Of a stretch of DNA of 64,000 nucleotides, positions 24,855 to 33,333 are shown one piece after another. The notes beneath the pieces are model-generated. The model worked only from the letters and a program-made list of their open reading frames with translations, was not told the origin of the DNA and did no database searches. This DNA comes from Mycobacterium paraseoulense (GTDB taxonomy: Bacteria; Actinomycetota; Actinomycetes; Mycobacteriales; Mycobacteriaceae), in assembly GCF_010731655.1 (NCBI RefSeq), contig NZ_AP022619.1, positions 930,001 through 994,000 on the forward strand, written 5' to 3'. How positions within the stretch are numbered: position 1 is the first letter of the stretch; each line of letters opens with the position of its first letter. Both the position numbers and the translations under genes were made by a program.

Positions 24855-26087
24855 ATGGTTCTCAAGATCGCGGTGCCGGCGGATCAGATCCACGGCGATG
24901 TCGACACCGGATACGGAAAAGTCGCCGACGCCTTCCGCGCCAGCTTCCGCGACGGAGCGGAAGTCGGCGCCGCCGTGGCCGTCTACCGCGATGGCGTCAA
25001 GGTCGTCGACCTGTGGGGCGGCTACCGCAACGGGCTGGCGAAAGACCCCTGGCGCCACGACACGATGGTCAACATGTTCTCCACCACCAAGGGGGTCGCC
25101 GCCCTGGTGGTGGCCGCGGCGGTGTCCCGCGGGCTGGTCTCCTATGACGCCAGGGTGGCCGATTACTGGCCGGAATTCGCGCAAGCCGGCAAGGGCGATG
25201 TGACGGTCCGCCAACTCCTCGGCCATCAGGCCGGGCTGTGCGCGCTCAAACCCAAGCCGACGCTGGCCGACGTCGCCGACCCCGCCAGGCTCTCGCCGAT
25301 CCTGGCGGCCCAGGCGCCGGCGTGGCGGCCCGGCACCCGGCACGGCTACCACGCGATCACGCTCGGCTGGTACGAATCCGAGCTGATCCGCCGGACCGAC
25401 CCGGCCGGCCGCACGCTGGGCCGCTTCATGGCCGACGAGATCGCCGGGCCGCTGGGTCTGGACCTGCACATCGGCCTGCCGGATTCGGTCAACCGCGAGC
25501 GGGTCGCACACGTCCACAACTGGGTGCGCGCGGAAACACTCCTGCATCTCAACGTGATGCCGCCCGGGTTCGTCGGTGCATCGCTCAACCCGGTCGGCCT
25601 GACGGCGCGCACCATCGGGGTCCCGCGCGGCGTCAACGCGTTCAACGGCGACTACAACCGCGACGAGGTACGGATGGCCGAGATCCCGTCGGCCAACGGC
25701 ATCGGCACCGCCCGGGCGGTCGCGCGGATGTACGGCAGCGCGGCCACCGGCGGAGCCGAGCTCGGGTTCGGCGGCGACACCCTTGAGGCGCTGGCGGCGG
25801 TGCCGGTCTCCCCGAGCCGGGGCATTCGCGACAAGGTCATGAACGTCGACGTGGCGTATTCCCTCGGCTTCTGTAAACCCGTGCCGCACTTCGCATTCGG
25901 CTCCTCGGGCCGGGCCTTCGGAACTCCCGGCTTCGGCGGCTCGTTCGGCTGCGCGGACCCGGACACCGGCGTCGGCTTCGGCTACGTCATGAACCGGCTG
26001 GGTTTTCACCTGTGGAGCGACCCGCGCGAACTAGCCCTGCGGCAGGCGTTGTTTCGCGATGTGCTCGGGGTGCGTTCCCAGACCTGA
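24855..26087 (+). CDS. lipD: serine beta-lactamase-fold esterase/lipase, LipD-like
   Basis: A 410-residue protein of the class C beta-lactamase/esterase family. The nucleophile motif is S76-T-T-K79 in MFSTTKGVAAL, and a Tyr-containing segment GYHAITLGWYES supplies the second active-site motif. The C-terminal block FGSSGRAFGTPGFGGSFGCAD carries the third loop, common to mycobacterial Lip proteins with this fold. No signal peptide is visible. It probably hydrolyses esters of lipids. AGGCG precedes the ATG. M. tuberculosis lipD (Rv1923) lies in the matching neighbourhood; the symbol is by family and synteny. Confidence 0.8.
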   Translation: MVLKIAVPADQIHGDVDTGYGKVADAFRASFRDGAEVGAAVAVYRDGVKVVDLWGGYRNGLAKDPWRHDTMVNMFSTTKGVAALVVAAAVSRGLVSYDARVADYWPEFAQAGKGDVTVRQLLGHQAGLCALKPKPTLADVADPARLSPILAAQAPAWRPGTRHGYHAITLGWYESELIRRTDPAGRTLGRFMADEIAGPLGLDLHIGLPDSVNRERVAHVHNWVRAETLLHLNVMPPGFVGASLNPVGLTARTIGVPRGVNAFNGDYNRDEVRMAEIPSANGIGTARAVARMYGSAATGGAELGFGGDTLEALAAVPVSPSRGIRDKVMNVDVAYSLGFCKPVPHFAFGSSGRAFGTPGFGGSFGCADPDTGVGFGYVMNRLGFHLWSDPRELALRQALFRDVLGVRSQT

Positions 26088-26179
26088 CGCCGGCGGCCAA
26101 TCGCCGCCTATTACGGTGAATGCGCCGAGTTGCGTGGGGGACGGCCGAGAAATCCGCTGCACCAGCACCAGGAGGCGCG

Positions 26180-28507
26180 ATGGTCAACCAGCCCCCCAAG
26201 GGCGAACGGTTCGACGGGGTCATCAACCCCTCGGCGGCCGATTCCACCCCCGTTAGACCCTCGATCGTCTACCCGCCGGCCGACGCCCCCAACGTGGTCG
26301 TGGTTCTGCTCGACGATGTCGGATTCGGCGCCGCATCAACGTTCGGCGGCCCGGTCCCGACACCGGCGCTGGACCGTGTCGCGGGTGCCGGGTTGCTTTA
26401 CAACCAGTTCCACACGACCGCACTGTGCTCCCCGACGCGCGCCGCCCTGCTGACCGGACGCAACCACCACAGCGCGCACATGGGCACCATCTGTGAGATC
26501 GCCTACGGTTTCCCGGGTTACGACAGCGTCATACCGCAGAGCACCGCGACGGTTGCCGAGGTGCTACGCATGAACGGCTACAGCACGGCACTGTTCGGCA
26601 AGGCGCACTTCACGCCCACGTGGGAGATCGGACCGGCCGGCCCGTTCGACCGCTGGCCGACCGGACTCGGCTTCGAACGCTTCTACGGCTTTTTGGGCGG
26701 CGACACCTCCCAGTACGAACCCGCACTCTACGACCAGACCACACCCATTGAGCCGTACCTCGGCCGCGACGACTACCACCTGACGGAGGACCTCGCCGAC
26801 AGGGCGATCGACTGGATCCGGCTGCAGAAGACGTCGGCGCCGGACAAGCCGTTCTTTCTCTACTTCGCGCCCGGCGCGACCCATAGTCCCCACCACGTGT
26901 GGCCGGAATGGTCGGACCGATTCGCCGGCCGGTTTGACGACGGTTGGGATGCGTTGCGGGAACGCATATATACCCGCCAGCTCGACATGGGCATCATTCC
27001 TTCCGGGGCCCGCCTGACGCCGCGGCCCGAGCAGATACCCGCGTGGGCGGACTACGACGACCGCTACAAGCCCGTGGCGAGCCGGCTGATGGAGGTGTAC
27101 GCGGGCTTCCTGGCCCACACTGACGCCCAGATCGGGCGGGTCATCGACGCCATCGACGAGTTGGGGCATTGGGAGAAGACGCTATTCGTCTACCTGTGCG
27201 GCGACAACGGCGCGTCGGGGGAAGGAACGGTACACGGCGCCTGGAGCTCGCCCGCGTTCCAGAATGGGCTGCCCGAAGATCCCGAATGGCTGCTGACTCA
27301 CGTGGCCGACTTCGGCACGCCACGATGCGAGAACCACTACAACGTCGGCTGGGCGTGGGCGCTCGACGCGCCGTTCCAATGGATGAAACAGGTGGCATCG
27401 CATTTCGGGGGAACCCGTAACGGACTGGCGATCTCATGGCCACAGGGGATCACCGCGGCGGGGGAGCGGCGCAGCCAGTTCCACCACGTCATCGACATCG
27501 TCCCCACCATCCTCGAAGCCGCCGGCATCGAGATGCCCGCGCGTGTCAACGGCGTCGAACAGAAGCCGATCGAGGGTGTCAGCATGCGGTACTCGTTCGA
27601 CGACGCCGAGGCGCCCAGCCGGCGAACCACACAGTATTTCGAGATATTCGGCAATCGCGCTGTCTATCACGACGGTTGGATCGCCTCATGCTTTCACGGC
27701 CGGCTGCCATGGGTCCGCGCCCAGCGCACCACCGCGTTCGGTGACACCGAACGCTGGGAGCTCTATCACCTGGCGGATGACTTCAGCCAGGGAGTCGACC
27801 TCGCCGCCCAGCGCCCCGACAAGCTCGCCGAACTGCAGGCCGTGTTCGACGGCGAGGCGCGCAAATACAATGTGTATCCGCTCAGCGACGCGACGCTGGC
27901 CCGCGCGCTGCCCGCCAACCGCCCAAGCCTGCTGGCCGAGCGCACCTCGGTTACTTACTTTGCCGGGCATGTGCGCATCCCCGAACCGGTGACATTGGGC
28001 TTCACCAGCACTTCCTTCGAGCTGCGGGCACAGGTGACCATCCCGGCGGGCGGCGCGCAGGGGGTGGTCATCAGCATCGGCGGCGCGATGGCCGGGTGGA
28101 GTTTGTACCTGCGCGGCGGCATTCCGCGGTTTGTCTACAACTATCTCGGGCATGAGCGCACCACCGTTGCGGCCACCGAGCCGCTACCGGAAGGCACTGT
28201 GGCGCTGGGGCTTTCGTTCGATTACGACGGTGGGGGACTGGGCAGGGGCGCGTGGGTGTCGCTGCACGTCGACGACGCCGAGGTAGCCCGCGGCCGCGTC
28301 GAGCGGACGGTGCCGTTCCGGTTCTCGATGAGCGGCGAAACCTTGGATGTCGGCACCGATACCGGCTCCCCGGTTGCCCCGTACGGGCACGACTTCCGGT
28401 TCACGGGCCGGATCGACCGGATCGATGCCACCGTGCGCCCGCAGCCCGCCGATCTGGCCGCGGCGATCGCCGACGCGGAGCTGCGCGCGGCGCTGGGAGC
28501 GCAATAG
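26180..28507 (+). CDS. type I sulfatase (arylsulfatase family)
   Basis: A 775-residue alkaline-phosphatase-fold sulfatase. The formylglycine motif C83-S-P-T-R-A-A-L is intact, so activation by a formylglycine-generating enzyme is expected. LLDDVGFGA near residue 50 gives metal-binding Asp residues, and GKAHFTP, HSPHH and CGDNGASGEG supply the remaining metal and sulfate contacts. The catalytic domain ends near residue 550; the remaining about 200 residues are beta-rich and look like a C-terminal lectin-like sandwich. No signal peptide, so probably cytosolic. ATG at 26180 after GGAGG. A GAP-family membrane gene overlaps its stop by one base. Confidence 0.9.
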   Translation: MVNQPPKGERFDGVINPSAADSTPVRPSIVYPPADAPNVVVVLLDDVGFGAASTFGGPVPTPALDRVAGAGLLYNQFHTTALCSPTRAALLTGRNHHSAHMGTICEIAYGFPGYDSVIPQSTATVAEVLRMNGYSTALFGKAHFTPTWEIGPAGPFDRWPTGLGFERFYGFLGGDTSQYEPALYDQTTPIEPYLGRDDYHLTEDLADRAIDWIRLQKTSAPDKPFFLYFAPGATHSPHHVWPEWSDRFAGRFDDGWDALRERIYTRQLDMGIIPSGARLTPRPEQIPAWADYDDRYKPVASRLMEVYAGFLAHTDAQIGRVIDAIDELGHWEKTLFVYLCGDNGASGEGTVHGAWSSPAFQNGLPEDPEWLLTHVADFGTPRCENHYNVGWAWALDAPFQWMKQVASHFGGTRNGLAISWPQGITAAGERRSQFHHVIDIVPTILEAAGIEMPARVNGVEQKPIEGVSMRYSFDDAEAPSRRTTQYFEIFGNRAVYHDGWIASCFHGRLPWVRAQRTTAFGDTERWELYHLADDFSQGVDLAAQRPDKLAELQAVFDGEARKYNVYPLSDATLARALPANRPSLLAERTSVTYFAGHVRIPEPVTLGFTSTSFELRAQVTIPAGGAQGVVISIGGAMAGWSLYLRGGIPRFVYNYLGHERTTVAATEPLPEGTVALGLSFDYDGGGLGRGAWVSLHVDDAEVARGRVERTVPFRFSMSGETLDVGTDTGSPVAPYGHDFRFTGRIDRIDATVRPQPADLAAAIADAELRAALGAQ

Positions 28508-29187
28508 TGCTCGCCATGTGGGGCAGCCTGGTCCCGTTGATCCTTGGCTGCGCACTCGAACCGATCGAGATCGTCATCACGATCATGTTGTTGGGCACCC
28601 CGGCGCGCGTGCGCGCGGCCGGCGCCTGGGTCGCAGGGCACGTCAGCACGCGCCTGCTGCAAGGGCTCATCTTCGGCACGATTCTGCATTGGGGAAAGCG
28701 CGAAGCCGACGCGAATCACCCACACCACTGGGTCGTGTCCACCGTGCTGTTGGTAGTGGCCGTGCTGTTCCTGGTGACCGCGGCGCGGGAGGTGTTCAGC
28801 GACGACGACCCCAACGCCCCACCGCCCAAGTGGATGACCGTGCTGACGTCGGCCACGCCTCCCAAGGCCTTCCTCATCGGCGCCGGCGTCATCACCGTGT
28901 CGGTGAAAGCCTGGGTCTTCACGCTGGCGGCGATCAGCGTGATCGGCGACGCGAACCTGAGCCGGCCCGCCAATATCGGTTCGTACGTTCTCTTCGTCGC
29001 GCTCGCGGCAGGCGTGAATCTGCTCATCGTCGGTGCGGCGGCATTTTTTCCGCGGCGGTCACGCGAACTGCTGGATCGGGTCTTGCGCTGGCTACAGGAC
29101 CACGACCGGCCCATCGTGATCGTCGTGGGAGTGGTTTTCGGGATCTGGTTCGGGCTAAAAGCCCTGCGCGGCCTCGGGGTTCTATAG
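28507..29187 (+). CDS. GAP/Sap-family membrane protein (sulfolipid-addressing-like)
   Basis: A 226-residue membrane protein with about six hydrophobic segments, including LVPLILGCALEPIEIVITIML at the start, WVVSTVLLVVAVLFLV, and the terminal IVIVVGVVFGIWFGL. This pattern fits the mycobacterial GAP family, whose members aid export of glycopeptidolipids or sulfolipid precursors. GTG at 28507 is chosen because GGGAG lies 9 bases upstream; ATG at 28516 is possible. The GTG overlaps the sulfatase stop by one base (TAGTG), so the two are coupled. A link between sulfated-lipid handling and the sulfatase is inference. Confidence 0.72.
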   Translation: MLAMWGSLVPLILGCALEPIEIVITIMLLGTPARVRAAGAWVAGHVSTRLLQGLIFGTILHWGKREADANHPHHWVVSTVLLVVAVLFLVTAAREVFSDDDPNAPPPKWMTVLTSATPPKAFLIGAGVITVSVKAWVFTLAAISVIGDANLSRPANIGSYVLFVALAAGVNLLIVGAAAFFPRRSRELLDRVLRWLQDHDRPIVIVVGVVFGIWFGLKALRGLGVL

Positions 29188-29302
29188 CGTCACCGAGCCG
29201 CCGCGGCGCGAGTGCGGCCCTGCGTGCCGAAACCGTCCTGAATTCGTGCATAGGCCCCACGCTCGGCGGCATGTCGGCCTTCGGCGGTGGCATCCTGGCC
29301 GT

Positions 29303-29959
29303 GTGGGTTTGCTCATCCGGTTGGCGGAACTCTTGATCGTGATCCTGCCTCTGGCGGGTGCGACGGTCGCCGCGGTGCGCGCGTTCGGCGCCAACCGTCG
29401 ACGGCCCCAGCCTCCGCCGGATGCCGAACGGACCGAAACACCGGAGGCCGGCAACAATCACGTCGCCCAGTGGCGGTCGCTGCGCCGCGTCCTCGAGGAG
29501 CACGGCCGCACCGACGCGCGATGGCTCGAGTACGAACTGGACGTCGCCAGGCTGCTCGACTTCCCCCTCATGACCGACATGCGCGATCCACTCACGGTCG
29601 CCTTCCACAAAGCCAAGCTCCGGGCCGACTTCCTGCGCCCCGTCAAAGCCGAAGACCTTCTCGACGACCGGGAAGCGGCGGCGCAATACCGGGGCGCCGT
29701 CGAGGATTACGTGACCGCCTTCAACGCCGCCGAGATGGAAGCGATGCGCAGACGACGCAGCGACTTCTCCCGGGCGGACCAACAGCGAATCGCGCGCGCC
29801 CAGAACCTGCTAAGGGTCGCGTCGGACGCCGCCGCAACACCTCAGGAACGCCGGCGCGCCCACGAGTTGGCGCGTCAGGAACTCGACGGCCTCCTCGTGT
29901 TGCCGGTCACCACCCAAGCCAGCATCGAGCGCGGGATCTCCGGCGAGCTGGAGAAATAG
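29303..29959 (+). CDS. membrane-anchored hypothetical protein
   Basis: A 218-residue protein with one N-terminal transmembrane segment (GLLIRLAELLIVILPLAGAT) followed by a charged, mainly helical cytosolic region. The region has long Glu/Arg/Ala stretches with coiled-coil character in EMEAMRRRRSDFSRADQQRI. Start at GTG 29303, which places the helix at the N-terminus; the upstream frame is Arg-rich noise. I do not recognise a named domain. The layout resembles actinobacterial single-pass proteins of unknown function. Confidence 0.68.
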   Translation: MGLLIRLAELLIVILPLAGATVAAVRAFGANRRRPQPPPDAERTETPEAGNNHVAQWRSLRRVLEEHGRTDARWLEYELDVARLLDFPLMTDMRDPLTVAFHKAKLRADFLRPVKAEDLLDDREAAAQYRGAVEDYVTAFNAAEMEAMRRRRSDFSRADQQRIARAQNLLRVASDAAATPQERRRAHELARQELDGLLVLPVTTQASIERGISGELEK

Positions 29960-30071
29960 GACACTGTGCGTCCGGTCGGTGACTTTGGCCCCTTACGCGC
30001 AAGGCCCGGCGGCCGGCAGGATGGAGTCATCGCCACTTCGGCTCAACGCAGCGATCCGCTTGGAGCACAAC

Positions 30072-30437
30072 ATGATTGAATACGACTTGGACGGCGAAAA
30101 CTCCATCCTGGAGGTGCGGCCAAAATCCGCGCTCGACAAACACGACTTTGAAGAACTCGCCAAGGCCGTTGACCCCGAGATCGAGGCCAAGGGGGAGCTC
30201 GCCGGCCTTATTCTCAATGTCTCGTCCTTCCCGGGATGGGACAGTTTCGGGGCCATGGTCACCCATTTCCGCTTTGTTCGCGACCATCAGAAGCGCGTCA
30301 AGAAGATCGCCGTCGTCACCGACTCTCTCCTCGGGGACGTCGCCGAACACCTGACGTCGCATTTCGTGTCAGCCACGATCGAGCATTTCCCGGCCGGCGA
30401 GATCGAGAAGGCGCGAGAGTGGATCATCAGCGGTTGA
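30072..30437 (+). CDS. STAS/SpoIIAA-like small protein
   Basis: A 121-residue protein with the alternating beta-alpha pattern of the SpoIIAA-like (STAS/CRAL-TRIO-type) family: an N-terminal strand NSILEVRPKSALDKHDFEEL, then LAGLILNVSSFPGWDSFGAM, VKKIAVVTDS, and a closing helix AGEIEKAREWI. Members often bind small lipids or act as partner-binding domains. ATG at 30072 follows GGAG at normal spacing. No obvious operon mates. Function unknown. Confidence 0.72.
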   Translation: MIEYDLDGENSILEVRPKSALDKHDFEELAKAVDPEIEAKGELAGLILNVSSFPGWDSFGAMVTHFRFVRDHQKRVKKIAVVTDSLLGDVAEHLTSHFVSATIEHFPAGEIEKAREWIISG

Positions 30438-30482
30438 CAGTGCGTTGAGCCCAGCGGCCGGTCCGCGTGCCACGATGGTCCG

Positions 30483-31256
30483 ATGACCGCGTCCCCCGGC
30501 CCGCCGGCCGCCGAACCCGGCGACGGCGAGGGCCTCGCGGGTTACCCGGTCACGCCGCCGCCGCTTCGCGGCCCCGTCACCTTCGATCAGCGCTGGCGCG
30601 ATCTGACCTTCATCCATTGGCCGGTGTTGCCCCACACCGTCGAAGGGATGTACCCGCCCGGCAGCCGTCCCGACGTCTTCGCCGACGGGATGACCTACGT
30701 CGGACTGGTCCCGTTCGTCATGGCCAGCACCAAAGTCGGGACGTCACTTCGGCTCCCGTACTTCGGCAGCTTCCCGGAAACCAACGTCCGGCTGTATAGC
30801 GTCGACGGCTCCGGCCGGCACGGCGTGCTGTTCCGGTCGCTGGAAACAGCGCGGCTGGCCGTCGTGCCGGTCGTGCGGGCCGGGCTCGGCGTCCCCTACA
30901 CCTGGGCGAGGATGCGCACGCACCGGCTCGGCGACCGCGTCACCTATGACAGCGTGCGCCGGTGGCCCCGCCATGGGTTGCGCAGCCGGGTCGAGGTCGC
31001 CGTCGGCGCGCCGGTGGAGCCCACCCCGCTGGAAGTCTGGCTCACAGCCCGGTGGGGCGCGCACACCCGCAAGGCCGGCCGGACCTGGTGGATACCGAAC
31101 GAGCACGAGACCTGGCCGTTGCACGCGGCCGACATCGTCGAGCTGGACGACGAGCTGGTAGCGGCCGCCGCGGTGCGCCCCGCGGGCGAGCGGTTGCGTG
31201 CGCTCTTCTCCGCCGGAGTCCGAACCCGTTTCGGCCGACCCGTCCGGGTCACCTGA
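30483..31256 (+). CDS. DUF2071 / YqjF-like protein
   Basis: A 257-residue protein matching the DUF2071 family pattern: DLTFIHWPVLPHTVEGMYPPG near residues 38-60, YVGLVPFVMAST, and LPYFGSFPETNVRLY. The family has an acetoacetate-decarboxylase-like fold but its reaction is unknown. The start region is Pro/Gly-rich, and the ATG at 30483 is the first available. Tail-to-tail with the SDR gene, 1 base between stops. Confidence 0.78.
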   Translation: MTASPGPPAAEPGDGEGLAGYPVTPPPLRGPVTFDQRWRDLTFIHWPVLPHTVEGMYPPGSRPDVFADGMTYVGLVPFVMASTKVGTSLRLPYFGSFPETNVRLYSVDGSGRHGVLFRSLETARLAVVPVVRAGLGVPYTWARMRTHRLGDRVTYDSVRRWPRHGLRSRVEVAVGAPVEPTPLEVWLTARWGAHTRKAGRTWWIPNEHETWPLHAADIVELDDELVAAAAVRPAGERLRALFSAGVRTRFGRPVRVT

Positions 31257-31257
31257 G

Positions 31258-32028
31258 CTACGGGCAGGTATACCCGCCGTCGATGACGATGTCGGAACCG
31301 GTCATGTAACTGGACGCCGCGCTGGCCAGGTAGAGATACAGGCCGGTGAGCTCCTCGGGGCGGCCGATCCGCCCAAGCGGAATCTTCGGCTCCCACAGGC
31401 GGTGGTATTCGGTCAACGGCTCGACGAGTTCGGTGAGGATGTAACCCGGGCTGACGCTGTTGACCCGAATGTTGTGCGGCGCCAACTCGACGGCCATGGC
31501 CTTGGTCAGGTGGATCACCGCCGCTTTGGACGTGCAGTAGTGACCCACCGTCTGCGGGACGTTGATGATGTGGCCCGACATCGAGGCGGTGGTGATGATG
31601 GCGCCGCCCTGACCCTGCCGGACCATCGCCCTGGCGGCCGCTTGCGCGGTGAGGAAAACGCCTGTGACATTGGTACTTTGGATGCGCCCGAACTCTTCTG
31701 GCGACATGTCCAGCATCCCGTTCACGGTGATGATGCCGGCGTTGCAGACCGCGATGTCGACCCCGCCCAGCTCGGCGGTCACCCGCTGGAGCATCTCGGC
31801 CACCTGATCGGGCTGGGTGACGTCACAGCGGATGGTCACGACCCTGCCCTCGCCGTCCGGCGCGATCTCCCGGGCCACCTGTTCCAAACTCTCGGGACGC
31901 CGCGCCGCGATGGCCACGTCGGCCCCGGCTTGCCGATACGCCTGCGCCACCTTCTTGCCGATGCCGCTGGATGCCCCCGTTATCAGCGCCCGCTTGCCGC
32001 GCAGATCGAACAAGTCCAACACGTTCAT
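31258..32028 (-). CDS. short-chain dehydrogenase/reductase
   Basis: A 256-residue classical SDR. Cofactor motif ITGASSGIGKKVA near residues 15-27, NAGI near 90, catalytic Ser region TTASMSGHI, and YxxxK in HYCTSKAAVIHL. The C-terminal SPGYILTELVEP lines the substrate site. It would interconvert an alcohol and a ketone with NAD(P). ATG at 32028 is preferred to an upstream one that would lengthen the N-terminus by 24 residues. Divergent from the NTF2-like gene 58 bases away. Corresponds in place to M. tuberculosis Rv1928c, as I recall it. Confidence 0.87.
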   Translation of the reverse strand: MNVLDLFDLRGKRALITGASSGIGKKVAQAYRQAGADVAIAARRPESLEQVAREIAPDGEGRVVTIRCDVTQPDQVAEMLQRVTAELGGVDIAVCNAGIITVNGMLDMSPEEFGRIQSTNVTGVFLTAQAAARAMVRQGQGGAIITTASMSGHIINVPQTVGHYCTSKAAVIHLTKAMAVELAPHNIRVNSVSPGYILTELVEPLTEYHRLWEPKIPLGRIGRPEELTGLYLYLASAASSYMTGSDIVIDGGYTCP

Positions 32029-32086
32029 GCGATATCCCCATCCATCCGAGCGACCGACAACCGAAACACGTTCTAGTGTGTCCGCC

Positions 32087-32563
32087 ATGGGCAAATTCAC
32101 CAGGGCAGAAATCGAGCAGGCCGTCCAGAACTACACGCGGGTCGTCGAGGGGTGCAGCGCCTCCGGCGACTGGCGGCCGTTCGCCGACCTCTTCACCGAG
32201 GACGTCGTCTACACCGAGCACCACTACGGGGTGTTTCACGGCCGCGAGGCCGTACGCGACTGGATCGTCGCCGTCATGGCGCCGTTCCCGCACATGCGAT
32301 TTCCGTCCGACTGGACCGCCTACGACGAAGACAACGACGCCGTCGTCGTGATGATCAAGAATCTGCTCGACCACCCGACCGACCCCGAGGGCGAACCGTT
32401 CTGGTTTCCGAACTGGACCCGCCTGGTCTATGCCGGCAACGGGTTGTTCTCCAGCGAGGAGGACATCTACAACCCCAACCGCGATGCTCCCGGCGTGGTG
32501 ACCGCCTGGCTGCAGGCCGGCGGCCAGCTCGCGTCCGAGGAGATCCTGCAGCCGGGCGCCTAG
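32087..32563 (+). CDS. NTF2-like/SnoaL-type protein
   Basis: A 158-residue protein with the SnoaL-like cone fold pattern: YTRVVEGCSASGDWRPFADLFTEDVVYTEHHYG split over helix 1 and strand 1, HGREAVRDWIVAVM, and strands such as AVVVMIKNLLDHP. Enzymes of this fold act as cyclases, isomerases or dehydratases. Catalytic residues cannot be assigned. It starts 58 bases from the divergent SDR gene, and its stop overlaps by four bases the stop of the converging DJ-1-like gene. Confidence 0.75.
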   Translation: MGKFTRAEIEQAVQNYTRVVEGCSASGDWRPFADLFTEDVVYTEHHYGVFHGREAVRDWIVAVMAPFPHMRFPSDWTAYDEDNDAVVVMIKNLLDHPTDPEGEPFWFPNWTRLVYAGNGLFSSEEDIYNPNRDAPGVVTAWLQAGGQLASEEILQPGA

Positions 32564-33303
32564 GCGGACGACAGGTCCGGCTGTCGCCCCCGCCGGCGCG
32601 AGCGCACGGCGGCCAACGCCTGCTCCCACGCCAGGATGGCGGCGGCCTTCATGTTGGCGGGCTTCGCACTGTCCCTGGACAGCAGCGCGGTCGCGGCCGC
32701 CTTCGTGGTCGCCGACGCCTTGCAGAGATGGCCGGAGTCGAAGGGCGGCTGGGGGTCGTATTCGATGGCCAGCTGGATCGCCTTGGCGCGGCCTTCGCCG
32801 CCGATCTCGCCGGCCAGCCACAGGGCCAAATCGAGACCGGCCGACACCCCGGCACAGGTGACGACGTTGCCGTCCCGCACGATCCGCTCGTCGCCCACGG
32901 GGATGGCGCCGAACGCCTTCAGCGCCGGAACGGTCAGCCAGTGCGACGTTGCGCGCCGGCCCGCGAGCAGGCCCGCGGCCGCCAGTATCACCGACCCGGA
33001 GCACACCGACGTCGTCCATCGGGCGCTCCGATGGGCTTGGCGCAGCCAGTCCAGCAGCGCCTCGTCGCGGGCGTGCACCGGGGTCGACGGGCCACCCGGC
33101 ACCAGAACCACGTCGGGTGAGGGCGTTTCGGCCAGCGAGTGGGTGGCCCCGATGACCAGCACGCCCGAGTCGGCGGTGATCGGCCCCGGCTGGTGCCAGA
33201 CGAACCGCACCTCGGCGTCGGGAAGGTTGCGCAGCACCTCGTACGGCCCGATCATGTCCAGCGCGGTGAAGCCCGGATAGGTCACGATCGCGATTTGGGT
33301 CAT
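32560..33303 (-). CDS. DJ-1/PfpI-family protein (class I glutamine amidotransferase-like)
   Basis: A 247-residue protein with the DJ-1/PfpI core: IAIVTYPGFTALDMIGPYEVL near the start, PDVVLVPGG, and the nucleophile elbow TSVCSGSVILAAAGLL with Cys near residue 100. The C-terminal about 50 residues are an Arg/Ala-rich tail without a DNA-binding domain. Related proteins are isonitrile hydratase-like or of unknown function. It lies 30 bases after a GlxA-type regulator gene of the same superfamily. The pair matches my memory of Rv1930c and Rv1931c. Confidence 0.82.
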   Translation of the reverse strand: MTQIAIVTYPGFTALDMIGPYEVLRNLPDAEVRFVWHQPGPITADSGVLVIGATHSLAETPSPDVVLVPGGPSTPVHARDEALLDWLRQAHRSARWTTSVCSGSVILAAAGLLAGRRATSHWLTVPALKAFGAIPVGDERIVRDGNVVTCAGVSAGLDLALWLAGEIGGEGRAKAIQLAIEYDPQPPFDSGHLCKASATTKAAATALLSRDSAKPANMKAAAILAWEQALAAVRSRRRGRQPDLSSA

Positions 33304-33333
33304 GATGTCGTCCTCTCGATTTCAGGCGTCTTT

